Positions 55,237 through 64,000 of a stretch of 64,000 nucleotides of DNA are shown here, piece by piece (the stretch's first letter is position 1; the number at the start of each line of letters is the position of its first letter). The notes beneath the pieces were generated by a model. That model was not told the origin of the DNA and searched no databases. It saw only the letters and a program-made list of their open reading frames with translations. The translations under genes and the position numbers were made by a program. The stretch is from Tubulanus polymorphus (lineage: Eukaryota; Nemertea; Palaeonemertea; Tubulaniformes; Tubulanidae). The DNA lies in the NCBI RefSeq assembly GCF_964204645.1, contig NC_134033.1:8404231-8468230 (forward strand). Reading direction: 5' to 3'.

Positions 55237-55460
55237 TCTCTAGTGGTTAACACCACGGGGAGAGCACACCTCTTAATGGTCAAAGCTCTTCTCCAGAGTG
55301 CACCCCGGAATCGGAAGCAGACCTACCAACAGACAGTGACCGAGGGCCCGCCCCATTAGTGAGAAGTGTGTAGAATGTAGATATCCATGACACTAGCCTC
55401 TATTGTTCTGCTATAGTCAATAGTGTAGGAAGAATCTCTGCGCTTCTCGACATCGCTGGT

Positions 55461-56141
55461 GTGACTATGAAGACTTCAGTCTGGGAGGCGAGTAATGTGG
55501 GTGAAGTGGGGTGCCTGAAACCAATTGATTTTGAATTGGTTACGGCTCCCGGCAAGGACGTTAAGGTTAGGGGTTCATACATTATTGTTGTCCAGGACGC
55601 TTTTAGTAAGTGCGTGGAGGCATGGCCAGTACGGAATGAGAAGGCTCCCACTGTAGCTAGAAAAGTCGTGGACGAATGGGTGACGACGTATGGCTGCCCA
55701 GAAAGCATTCACTCGGACCGGGGAAACAACTTTGAGTACAAGGTTTTTGCAGAAGTTTGTCGACTGTTGGGTATCAGGTATAAGACACGTACCACCTCGT
55801 ATCACCCAATGGAAAATAGTCAGGTGGAAAACTTAAATAAATCAATCAAGGCCATACTGACCATATCCGTGAATGAAACCAGCAATGACTGGGATACGAA
55901 GCTGTCATCTTGCCTGATGGCATTCCGTTCTAGTTTTCAGGAGTCCACTGGCGAAACCCCTTTTTACCTGACCTTTTGTTCAGAGATGGTCTTGACTCTG
56001 GATATCATGTTTGGACCACCCGAAGAACCAGTGTACACTACTAAGTATAGCCGTGATGTACACGAAAACCTTCAGGAGGCGCACCATACGGTTAGGGAGA
56101 GACTGGAGGGGGGTCTCCCAAAGCAAAGACGGTCAACTTAA
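55461..56141 (+). pseudogene. gypsy integrase, N-terminally deleted
   Basis: The rve core is present: YIIVVQDAFSKCVEAWPV, SIHSDRGNNFEY (second Asp), and SYHPMENSQVENLNKSIKAI (Glu). FRSSFQESTGETPFYLTF follows. The zinc finger and the first Asp region are missing, and the pieces between gag and here (protease, reverse transcriptase, RNase H) are deleted. The tail to about 56520 is frameshifted; read in another frame near 56420-56480 it gives RRPLKQPAGFGDFV, like the end of gypsy pol. Confidence 0.88.
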
Positions 56142-56659
56142 ATGATATGAAGCCAGCGTTTGGCCAGCCCCCTACCAACGTTAAGAGGGGTTTCCCTGCC
56201 AGAACGGATGAAAGAACAGTAGAGCCCCAACCAGCCCACTGAGAGTGAAAGTTCAGCTTTTCAGGGAGCGATGATGAGGAGATTGTCTGGAGGCGCCCAA
56301 ACGACCGGAGTGTGGCAGTACCGACAGATAACGCTGCACCAATCGAAGCAGAGGCTGAATTCGATCCCCAGCGGGTCAGCCTGTGGAAAATGCCCAGCCG
56401 CATCCACCGGTCGACAACGGAGATCAATTTGGTCGTCTGCGCCCGAGGAGACCATTGAAACAGCCAGCCGGATTTGGGGACTTTGTTCGTCATTGCTCGA
56501 TACCGGTAGCAAGTACAGCTGTTGATGGTGACTGTACCACCTGCTGTCAGCGATGATCCAGAATCCGGAAGAAGAATGACCTGTGGCTGAAGACAGCGGG
56601 AAAATTGCTGCGAGACAGAAAACACCTCACTGGTTAAACTCTCTGCTCTCCAGCCAACT

Positions 56660-56702
56660 TAACGTTTTTCTCTGTTTTCTTCTGTTTTTAGCTACCAAAA
56701 TG
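56660..56702 (+). promoter_or_regulatory. splice-acceptor-like pyrimidine tract before third ORF
   Basis: A run of T/C (56665-56689) ends TTTTTAG at 56691, nine bases before ATG at 56700. This is a textbook 3' splice site placed where env-like ORFs are spliced in retroelements. Confidence 0.55.
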
Positions 56703-57548
56703 TCTGACGTGCTCCAGTTGGATACGTTGAACGAAGAAACCCGAGATCTGAAGAAAGCTGCTGTGCATGATGTGCGGAGATACGTACAAAGCTACACAAA
56801 GAGGACTGAGCCTGAATGGACTCCGGACTTCAGCGCTCTGGTAAGTTCTTGTGAGCGCCACTTGTACCAGCCAGGGGACATGGTTGCGGGTTCGATAGTC
56901 GATGGCATCAAGGCTTTTCTGGCATCAGCTAAGCGCTCACGGCCATATACGTCGTTGGGACGGTTTAATCGGCTGGGTACAGAACTCAGCTGTTTGATAT
57001 CCCAGCATGGGGGTACGAGTTTACGCCTCGAAGATAAGCTGGAGAAGCTTAAACGGCAGCTTCGAGTTGGAGATCTGCAGCGTCCGATTCTCCTGTTGAG
57101 CGACTCGATATTCAAATGAGTCAAGATCAGCGATGACTTGTATGTAATCGCTCACTCAGGAGAGCGAGTTGAAGACGTAAGTCAGTTGATGAGACTGATG
57201 AGCGCCAGTTTCTCTGCTGTCGTCGTTAACCACGGGGTAAATAACGTGCGGGAATTCGGGGACACAGTCAAGGAGATATACTCCTTAGCAAACATGATAC
57301 GGCGGAAGTATCCACTCGTCCCGATCTTCCACCTTCGCGTTCCAAAGGCCCCATGTATGAGAGGCAAGCGTGAGACGGTCATCCCGATTGACCGTATCAA
57401 TCTACACTTCATGAAAGCTGGGTTCAGCACCATCGAACATCCAGATCTCGCAGACCATGACTACAGAGGGATCCATTATCGACTGAAGGCAGTCAACGAA
57501 GTAGTTCATCATGTTATTGCCTCCGTCAAGAGTCATCTAGAGTCCTAA
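56700..57548 (+). pseudogene. env-position ORF with SGNH-hydrolase-like domain, one in-frame TGA
   Basis: The ORF lies downstream of integrase, with ATG at 56700 (MSDVLQLDTLNEETRD). An N-terminal helical region (about residues 1-120) precedes an SGNH-type core: RPILLLSDSIFK (catalytic Ser block, with Ser for the usual Gly), FSAVVVNHGVNNVREF (the G-x-N-D-like block) and HDYRGIHYRLKAVNEVVHHV (the terminal Asp/His block). A TGA at 57117-57119 splits it in frame; the two halves are otherwise continuous. If active it would be an esterase-like enzyme. The motif match is by eye and imperfect. Confidence 0.6.
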
Positions 57549-58034
57549 ATTTTGGACACCTCACTACGGTCAATACCCACTCTACGAAACCTGGCCTTTT
57601 GACTCATGCATCCCTGCCTCAGTCCTGGTTCTGTGTATTAGAACTTTTTCTGCTGGCCTCTTACTATTACTTTTTCAGCGCTACTGGAATCATCATACAT
57701 CATAGACCATCACTTGTATATAGACCGCAAGTACTGACACGTGAGTAGGTGTGGGGATGGCGGTGCCAACACCAGATATCGGTAAATGGCCAGCCATCAA
57801 CCCTGCGGCGGTGAACCCTTGTCTACCTCTTGCTGCATATTCAGTGGAAGTGTAAATAATCATCTAAAACTCATGTGGGCACTGTGCTATAGCATCGTGT
57901 GTTATCTCTTGTAAACTTTTTGCGATGGAAACCCTGCGCGTTGGAATTTAATGTTATCGTGTTGGACTTATAGTATTGCGAAAGTTATCTTTGGTACTGA
58001 ACCGTGTTTCAGCACGCATTTTTATGGGGAGTGG
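57549..58034 (+). other. gypsy 3' untranslated region
   Basis: No ORF or known domain is seen. It leads directly into the 3' LTR. A GTATATAGACCGC and other short motifs have no clear meaning. Confidence 0.5.
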
Positions 58035-58265
58035 TGTAACGATTTGACTGCGACGTTATTATATTTTAGTACAGTGTATTCGTATTTGTAATAATAAATG
58101 TTAACGATAGGTGGCGTATCTATCGCTCTCTTGAAAAGAAACCATTGTCTTGGTGAGTTGTGTGTGCTTCTATTTGTCCCGGTTCAAGATTCTGATTGTC
58201 CCCTATTACAGCGTCGATTTACCCCGATATATCCATAAGAATACCCCAAGACGACAATTGTTACA
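58035..58265 (+). repeat. gypsy 3' LTR
   Basis: It begins TGTAACGATT and ends TTGTTACA; it is homologous over its full length to 37143-37372 with scattered differences. Confidence 0.88.
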
Positions 58266-58755
58266 TATTGTTTTCTTACGCTTCCGTGTCCTCTTCTCTT
58301 CCTTTGCCTTTCCTTCTTTTTATGTTACGTAACCGTACTTAAATCCTTAGGCGTGGGGTGGTAAATTCACATTTGAAGTGGTTTATCTACCTTTATTTCA
58401 GTCGCGTGGCTTCTGTCATTTGTTTCTAATGCGTAATTCTCGCATTTTTGTAGTAATTAATCATGCGGGTTCGAGTCCCGTGTTTTCATAATTTATGTGC
58501 AGCAACGAGCCTCGCTGTGGTCTTTTACCAATCACAGCCTTTGTTGTTGTGTGCGACGTTGCTGCACGTGTTTCGTTAGCCAATCGCGGAGTAGCTGGAG
58601 GTGAGAATGTGTTTTGATTTGCGTCTGAGGGAATAACAATGTGGACTAGAGGCTGTGTGCAGTTACTCCAGGTTATCTGGCCAGAATAACCACCAGTTCC
58701 AGTTCCCAGTGACACACGGCCGTATCAACGAGATTAGTCTTTTAGTGTCTGCAAG
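58266..58755. other. leader/LTR candidate region of the second gypsy element
   Basis: No gene. A tRNA-like T-arm (GCGGGTTCGAGTCCCGT at 58465-58481) and palindromic stretches such as GGTTATCTGGCCAGAATAACC-like sequence near 58670 are present. The boundary of the second gypsy LTR could not be placed because its partner LTR is outside the window. Confidence 0.4.
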
Positions 58756-59186
58756 ATGAAGCCCGAGTTGTACTCTGGCAAAATTCCCTGGCAAGACTAC
58801 AGTCGAGTCTTCGAAACAGTGTCACGAATCAATGGCTCTAGATGAAAGCCGATTACTTGTTTGCATTGCTACGTGGTCCTGCTCGAGACAGTTGGCGTGT
58901 GCAGTCCCGGCACGTGATCGTTCCAATTTTCACGAACTGAATAGAATACTTGACAGTAGATTCGGTTACGGAAATCAGGCAGATTTTTTCATGGCTGAAA
59001 TTAGAAATAGAAAACGAAGACGAAATGAGACGTTACGTGAGTTTGCTAAGCTCCGACGACATTATCGGCTAGAAGGTATCCAGACCTTGATTCCCGCCAG
59101 CGTGATCGAATAATTAGAACACATTTTGTCGACGCATTAGGTGACTACTATTTGCGAATGCGGCTGTATAGAAGTCGATGCGAGAC
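58756..59186 (+). pseudogene. gypsy-2 gag N-terminal part
   Basis: It starts ATGAAGCCCGAGTTG (MKPELYSGKIPWQDYSRVFE), then continues in the 58832-59113 frame with FHELNRILDSRFGYGNQADF and RRRNETLREFAKLRRHY. This is gypsy gag. It is frameshifted and then split by the TIR element at 59187. Confidence 0.78.
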
Positions 59187-59188
59187 TA

Positions 59189-59904
59189 TAGTCTATCCCA
59201 GTGGTTATGATCGCGGCATTTCCACTCTCAAAGAGCCAGTATCAACAACAATTTAATTGATACTGACAGCTGTAAGTGGTCAAACTCACCATGAGCATCC
59301 CTGACTCCCTGGACCCCAGCTGCTTGTTACTATAGTAACAGGCAAGAGTGAATAAAGAGCAAAACTTTTCGAAGCTTACACTAAGAAAATGAAGAAATTA
59401 GCAAGGAAAAATTAGTTTTGTAGTCTTGTTGCATTCAAGAGTGAATATTTTCCGAGGATACCAAAGTCAATGTTTACATTAGAAAGTGTCAGAACTAATT
59501 TTCAAGTTGAAACATTATATTTGGACGGTGTTTAAGCAAAATAGCAACACAGTACGTACGAATCATGAGATAATAATCAAATCCACAAATAGTCATTTGT
59601 TAACATATTTGCGCATGTCTAGCTTTGTAAAGCGCACAAAATAAGAAATTAATCCACGAAATTCCATGCTTAAATACATTTTAAGTAATTCTCTTTGAGA
59701 ATATACAAGAAAAAACCAAATCTAGAGGAATAAAGAGAAGTGAATGACCAGGATGGGAAAACTTTAGTATTATTCACTCTTGAATATAGTAGTTGCCTGA
59801 CCTCAGTTACTTGTAGGGTTTAGCACATAGAAACCACAGGGTTCCAGATCTGCGATGATATGAACTGTTTGATGCACCGCGATCATAACCACTGGGGTAG
59901 ACTA
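59189..59904. mobile_element. TIR element (716 bp) with TA target, MITE-like
   Basis: It begins TAGTCTATCCCAGTGGTTAT and ends with the inverse (ATAACCACTGGGGTAGACTA). TA lies on each side (59187-59188, 59905-59906). Inverted repeats of about 30 bp extend through GATCGCGG. No transposase ORF. Consistent with a non-autonomous Tc1/mariner-type element; hAT-like CAGTGG also occurs inside the repeat, so the class is tentative. Confidence 0.8.
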
Positions 59905-59906
59905 TA

Positions 59907-60340
59907 GTTAGTTCGTTTTGCAGTTGAACTGGGAGGTTTTACCAAGCTCGAAGAGTACCGTGGGCGAGGAAGTCTGGGTCATGTTAACACGGTTAAGCTT
60001 GATGATCGAAGAGAAATGCGACAGTTAAGACAACAAGTATCCGGAACTCAGCAACATGATGAAGACCGTAATGATGAACGAAAATGGTCCCCGAGATCAG
60101 TTTATGCGCAGAGAACAGAAGAAAAATGTCAAATGCTATAACTGTGGTGAAATGGGACACATTGCTCGATTTTGTAGAGTCCCAAATTCAAAGCACCAGG
60201 GAAACGAGAGATGGCTGGTCCGAGGAGAGCCGTATCAGCCCAGGCAGCAGAGCTCTCGTCGAAGTCGCTTGAACCTGAAACAAATAAACCAATAGTTAGA
60301 TTAAGTATTTCAGATAAACGATTCAATAAAGCAGATTAAA
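59907..60340 (+). pseudogene. gypsy-2 gag C-terminal part with CCHC knuckle
   Basis: Gag resumes after the TIR element. The ORF 60056-60295 has the classic CCHC knuckle VKCYNCGEMGHIARFCRV. Upstream, at 59907-60055, GGFTKLEEYRGRG-like sequence continues the gag in broken frames. Confidence 0.82.
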
Positions 60341-60360
60341 CATAATCATCAATGGAAATA

Positions 60361-60430
60361 TCAATAATAGACAGGTCGATAGTTTAATTGACACCGGAGC
60401 TTGCATTTCTGCCTTAAGTCACGTATGTTT
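60361..60430 (+). pseudogene. gypsy-2 aspartic protease remnant
   Basis: Translation gives SLIDTGACISALS, the LIDTG active-site motif, then the sequence jumps to the region before reverse transcriptase. Most of the protease is deleted. Confidence 0.75.
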
Positions 60431-61620
60431 TTGCTCGACAGAAAGCTCGACGACTAGCACAAGCTAGACAGGTCTTAGCAGACGAATTAGTGAAAGACAT
60501 GCTTCCGCGAGAGGTGATTGAACCTTCTACTTCGCCATGGGCAAGCCCTATCGTTTTTGTTAGTAAGAAAGATGGCAGTACTAGATCTTGCGTCGACTAT
60601 CGAAGATTAAATGAACTTACTGTTAAAGATGCTTATCCTTTGTCCAGATTTGATGATTCTATCCGTTCGTTATCGGGTGCGAAGTATTTTTGTACCATGG
60701 ACTTAGCTTCTGGCTATTGGCAGGTGGAACTATCTGAAAAATCGATAAAATCAGCATTTGTAGTGAGAAATGGACTCTATCAATTCAACAAAATGCCGTT
60801 TGGTCTATGTAATGCTGGAGCTACTTTTGAACGATTGATGGAGCAACTTTTGGGTGGTTTGCAAAATGAAATCTGCTTAATGTACTTAGATGACATCATA
60901 GTTTTTGAAAAGAATTTTGATTCAACTTTACAGTGCGACTTTTTCAAACCTTCAGCATTATTCTTGGGACAAATCGTGTCGGAGTCTGGAGTTTCCTGCG
61001 GCCCGAGCAAAGTGGAGTCCGTAGCCAATTGGCCAGTTCCAAAGTACCAGACTGACGTTAGATCATTTCTTGAATTAGCTTCCTACTACAGACAATTCCG
61101 CGAAAAAATGCTATTATCGCAAAACCGTTACATAGACTTACTGAGAAAGGCCATCTATTCGGTTGGACTGATGAATGCCAAACGTCATTATCTACATTGA
61201 AGAGTATGCTTTCTTCAGCTCCGGTCGTAGCTTATTTCACTCCAGGGTTGCCGATTATTCTAGATACAGACGCTTCCGGAGTGGGCTTATGAGGAGTTTT
61301 ATCTCAAACTCATGATGGTATAGAGAGAGTTGTCGCCTATGGTAGCCATACCCTATCTAAACAAGAAAGAAATTATTGCGTGGCAAGAAGATAATTATAA
61401 GCAGTAGTCACCATTATAAAGCATTTTCGACATTACCTTTGAGGATCGAAAATTCTACTTAGAACAGACCACGGATCTTTGAGATGGCTCATGTCATTCA
61501 AAGATCCGGAGGGTCAGGCCGCACGCTGGCTCACTGTTTTGGCGGAATATCATTTTGGTAAACAACGCCGTCCACGTAGAAATCACTTGAACGCGGATGC
61601 TCTATCCAGAAGGGAATGTG
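60431..61620 (+). pseudogene. gypsy-2 reverse transcriptase and RNase H
   Basis: The ORF 60490-61200 has IEPSTSPWASPIVFVSKKDG, DYRRLNELTVKDAYPL, FCTMDLASGYWQVEL, FNKMPFGLCNAGATFERLM and the active site CLMYLDDIIVF. A deletion just after the YLDD site removes part of the thumb before CDFFKPSALFLGQIVSE. RNase H pieces (LILDTDASGVGL near 61256; LRTDHGSLRWLMS near 61460; LNADALSRRE at 61590) are in broken frames. Confidence 0.88.
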
Positions 61621-61899
61621 CAGACGGTCTTTCTGCTTCGAAGAGCGGATACTCGGCCGTATCTCCGTGTAACGTAGCATCTAGTAGTCCAGCCAACAGT
61701 GTTGGGATTTCTACTGCTCTGTCTAGCACAGGCCCAGTCACTATTTCTTGTCTCAATTTTGACGAATCCTTTCCTTGTAAGAGCCTAAGAACAAGAAAAG
61801 GACACCGATTTCATGGTTAGATAGCGGCGCCGATGAAGGGTGGAAATCCATCGTGGCAGGATGTATCACATAGTGATGATAAAAGTAAATTTTACTGGT

Positions 61900-63159
61900 C
61901 TAGGTGGCAGAATTTAGAAGTTTCCTACAGCGTTTAATATATCATTAAGGAAAGAGACGGTTTACCCGAATCAAAGTTAATCTTCTTACCTGAGATTTTC
62001 AGACGCGATGTGTTTTTCAGTCTTCACTCCGCCCGCACTGCAGCTCATTTTGGTTTCCCTAAAACTCTAACTGCTGTTCATTCTAGATATTTTTGGTATA
62101 GTATTCGGTTGGACGTTAAGTCATGGCGTAGTATTTGCCGGACGTGTGGTGCCAGGAAGACGTCTCCAAGGAAAATGAGAGCAGCTCCATTAAACGACTA
62201 CAGAGTAGAACTACCCTTGGAACGCATCGCTCTATATATTCTCGGCCCACTTCCCATCACTGACAGGGGTTATGCTGTGATTTTGGTCATTAGTGACTAT
62301 TTCACTCGCTGGGTGGAAGCTTATCCCTTGCCAAATCAAGAAGCTGAGACTGTGGCTCGTACTCTGGTTACGGAGTATATTTGTCGTTTCGGCATACCTC
62401 GGATGTTACACAGTGATCAAGGAACAAATTTTTAGTCCAGATTAATGTCGGAATTATACCAGGTTCTCGATATGAAGAAGACCAGGAGCACAGCCTACCA
62501 TCCTTGTTCTGGTGGTTTGGTCGAAAGATATAATTGAACCTTATTAGATGGTCTGGCTATGACAGTGAATAAGAACCAATCTAATTGGGATAGACAGATT
62601 CATTTTATCACCATGGCTTATCGTTCGTCCGTCCAAGACAGTACCGGGTTTAGTCCAAACTATCTGATGTTTGGCAGAGAAGTAAACCTGCCTGTTGATA
62701 TAGTCTCTGGTGGTCCTATTACGAATGTTTCTGTGCCTATCATAATTTATAGCCTGGAGCTACAGGACAGGTTAAGGTCGGCATTTCATCACAATCGCAA
62801 ACACCTGGCTCTCAGAGCGAAGCGTAACAAGAAAAACTAGGATATGAAGGCCTATGGTCAGAGATATAAAGTTGGAGATCTGGTCTGGGTACACAAACCA
62901 GCAGTCAAGTCAGGCCGATCGTCAACATTGTCGTGCCACTGGCATGGACCGTGTTGTTAAGAGTTTGTTTAACGATTTCGTCTATGAAATATCTGAACTC
63001 GAAGCTGACAGATCGATCAAGGTCTACTATGACCGGCTTAAACCATATATTTCTGAGCCGCCCGTCGATGATGATGTCGAAGCTCAGACTCATCATGTTG
63101 TGACGTCTTCAGGCCGACAGACGAAACGTCCTGACCGCTTCGGCGAATGGCTTTTATAA
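61900..63159 (+). pseudogene. gypsy-2 integrase
   Basis: The H2C2 zinc finger (HSARTAAHFGFPKTL, then CRTCGARKT) and the first core region are in 62010-62435; the first catalytic position reads ALYILGPLP where Asp is usual. MLHSDQGTNF has the second Asp, followed by a stop. STAYHPCSGGLVERYN has the Glu. Pieces 62559-62840 and 62854-63159 complete the tail, ending in a TKRPDRFGEWLL motif. Confidence 0.86.
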
Positions 63160-63359
63160 GCCCTATCGATCCAGTCTGCTAGTATCATAATACGAAGTGA
63201 CTACTGGAACGAACCCGTACGCTTACTTCCGCAAATTAATGGTACGTACACCGTACCACAGCGCCACCTAGGCTATACACAGCGCCACCTACACAGGAAG
63301 TTGTTTGACACCAGACTGAAGAAGGGTTGACGGTATATCCAGGACTGAAAAGTCACCTC

Positions 63360-63775
63360 AGTAATAGGGGTAATGGGCTTTCAGGCCAAAGGTCGAAGGG
63401 TCGAGCTCATTAAAAAACAAAACATTAAAAGTAATTTAAAACTATAATATATTTTCATAACCGTGTGTATTTTATATTATAACTAAATATTTATTCTAAG
63501 ATATCAATAATTTAAATTTAAAAAGCATATTGTATTAAATCAATTGGTCGCTCCACTTCGCTACAGCTCCGCTCCGCGACCAATTGATTTATTTACAATA
63601 CACAAATTCATATAATCAAATATATTTTAATAATAATAATAATTATTATTCTATTATTCAACTGAAATACACACGGTTATGAAAATATATTATAGTTTTA
63701 AATTACTTTTAATATTTTTTTTTAATGAACTCGACCATTCAACCTTTAACCTGAAAGCCCATTACCCCTATTACT
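63360..63775. repeat. 416-bp terminal palindrome of Mav4
   Basis: Outer arms of over 110 bp match inversely (AGTAATAGGGGTAATGGGC against GCCCATTACCCCTATTACT). The centre holds a second inverted repeat (AATCAATTGGTCGC, 63537-63550, against GCGACCAATTGATT) around a GC-rich loop. Confidence 0.88.
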
Positions 63776-64000
63776 CTTAAAATAATCATATACATGAATA
63801 CATTTAAATTGACAGATTATTCAATATAAAAGTATATATTTACAACATTATTTCAATATTCATATTTGTGTGAGTAAGATTTTTAAACATTAAAAGTGTT
63901 AGTAAAGTGTGATTGAAATAATGCATAGCTGTTTATACTAGAACATGATTCTATTTGAGCCTATATACATTTCATGTAATGAACGATTGAATAAATCTAT
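63360..64000 (+). mobile_element. left end of a fourth Maverick (Mav4), continues beyond window
   Basis: It starts AGTAATAGGGGTAATGGGC, like the Mav3 terminus. The first 416 bp (63360-63775) form one large palindrome. After it, sequence similar to the Mav3 terminal repeat (CTTAAAATAATC..., then GTGTGAGTAAGATTTTTAAAC near 63870) continues to the window end. The preceding 63160-63359 is the gypsy-2 tail. The target duplication cannot be checked (the left flank is CACCTC). Confidence 0.75.

Larger units (their letters stand above)
37143..58265 (+). mobile_element. Ty3/gypsy retrotransposon with env-position SGNH-like ORF, interrupted by Mav3
   Basis: It is bounded by LTRs 37143-37372 and 58035-58265. 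Removing Mav3 leaves about 4.3 kb: leader, gag remnant, integrase and a third ORF. Protease, reverse transcriptase and RNase H are deleted between about 55240 and 55470. The LTRs differ at roughly one position in ten over the first 80 bp, and no matching target duplication is visible, so the insertion is old. Confidence 0.85.
58756..63359 (+). mobile_element. second Ty3/gypsy element, decayed, cut by Mav4
   Basis: Gag, zinc knuckle, protease remnant, reverse transcriptase, RNase H, H2C2 finger and integrase fragments follow in gypsy order on the plus strand. No LTR pair is visible in the window. It is interrupted by a 716-bp TIR element in gag and ends where the fourth Maverick begins. Confidence 0.85.

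Noticed and set aside
58440-58490. tRNA gene candidate with a perfect T-arm and B-box-like GGTTCGAGTCC
   Set aside because: The possible anticodon loop lacks the usual U33, no convincing D-arm or acceptor stem was found; at best a tRNA-derived relic or SINE fragment.
1-64000. A free viral genome rather than integrated elements
   Set aside because: Target duplications, nesting in retrotransposons and widespread frameshifts show integrated, decaying copies in a eukaryotic chromosome.

Overview
This window is eukaryotic repeat DNA, almost certainly from an animal and probably an aquatic invertebrate. I found no host gene. It holds nested mobile elements: at least three large AT-rich Maverick/Polinton-type DNA elements of one family, the end of a fourth, one BEL/Pao LTR retrotransposon, two Ty3/gypsy LTR retrotransposons, a solo LTR and small TIR elements. 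The retroelement families and the self-synthesising DNA elements point to a metazoan; the species cannot be told from the sequence.

Layout. Mav1 runs on the minus strand from beyond the left edge to 35969. It is interrupted by a BEL/Pao element (2873-11101, target duplication TATTG) and by a second copy, Mav2 (18038-34673), which landed inside the polymerase gene of Mav1. The BEL element carries a TIR-type insertion (5204-7363), which itself carries a 357-bp solo LTR (6753-7109, duplication GGGGG). From 35970 to 37142 is unassigned DNA. A gypsy element bounded by LTRs at 37143-37372 and 58035-58265 contains Mav3 (37520-54323, duplication AACAGA) in its leader. A second, decayed gypsy element covers about 58756-63359 and carries a 716-bp TIR element. 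At 63360 the terminal repeat of a fourth Maverick begins and runs off the window.

The Maverick family. Each copy is about 16.7 kb. A polymerase gene (zinc fingers, HNH-like motif, family B exonuclease and polymerase motifs) lies tail-to-tail with a zinc-ribbon gene. A block of about ten genes follows on the polymerase strand: a predicted jelly-roll virion protein, small membrane proteins, a 461-residue conserved protein, a coiled-coil/membrane protein, a capsid-like protein, a chromodomain integrase, a packaging-type ATPase, and two overlapping genes. The gene set suggests a virus-like element that primes its own replication, integrates and may once have made particles. Every copy has frameshifts or stops, but at different genes, so the ancestor was intact recently.

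The most unusual points are: (1) the polymerase is interrupted at its catalytic YxDTD motif by a 355-residue intein with a two-motif LAGLIDADG endonuclease; (2) nearly every gene starts at (T)AAATG about 9 nt after a T-run, like poxvirus late promoters, and the element encodes a zinc-ribbon protein that could be a matching transcription factor; (3) a GC-richer block with a TATA box sits in the terminal repeats of two copies; (4) an 11-bp-periodic CTAGTT repeat array lies beside the ATPase gene; (5) the gypsy element at 37143-58265 carries an env-position ORF with an SGNH-hydrolase-like domain behind a splice-acceptor-like tract.
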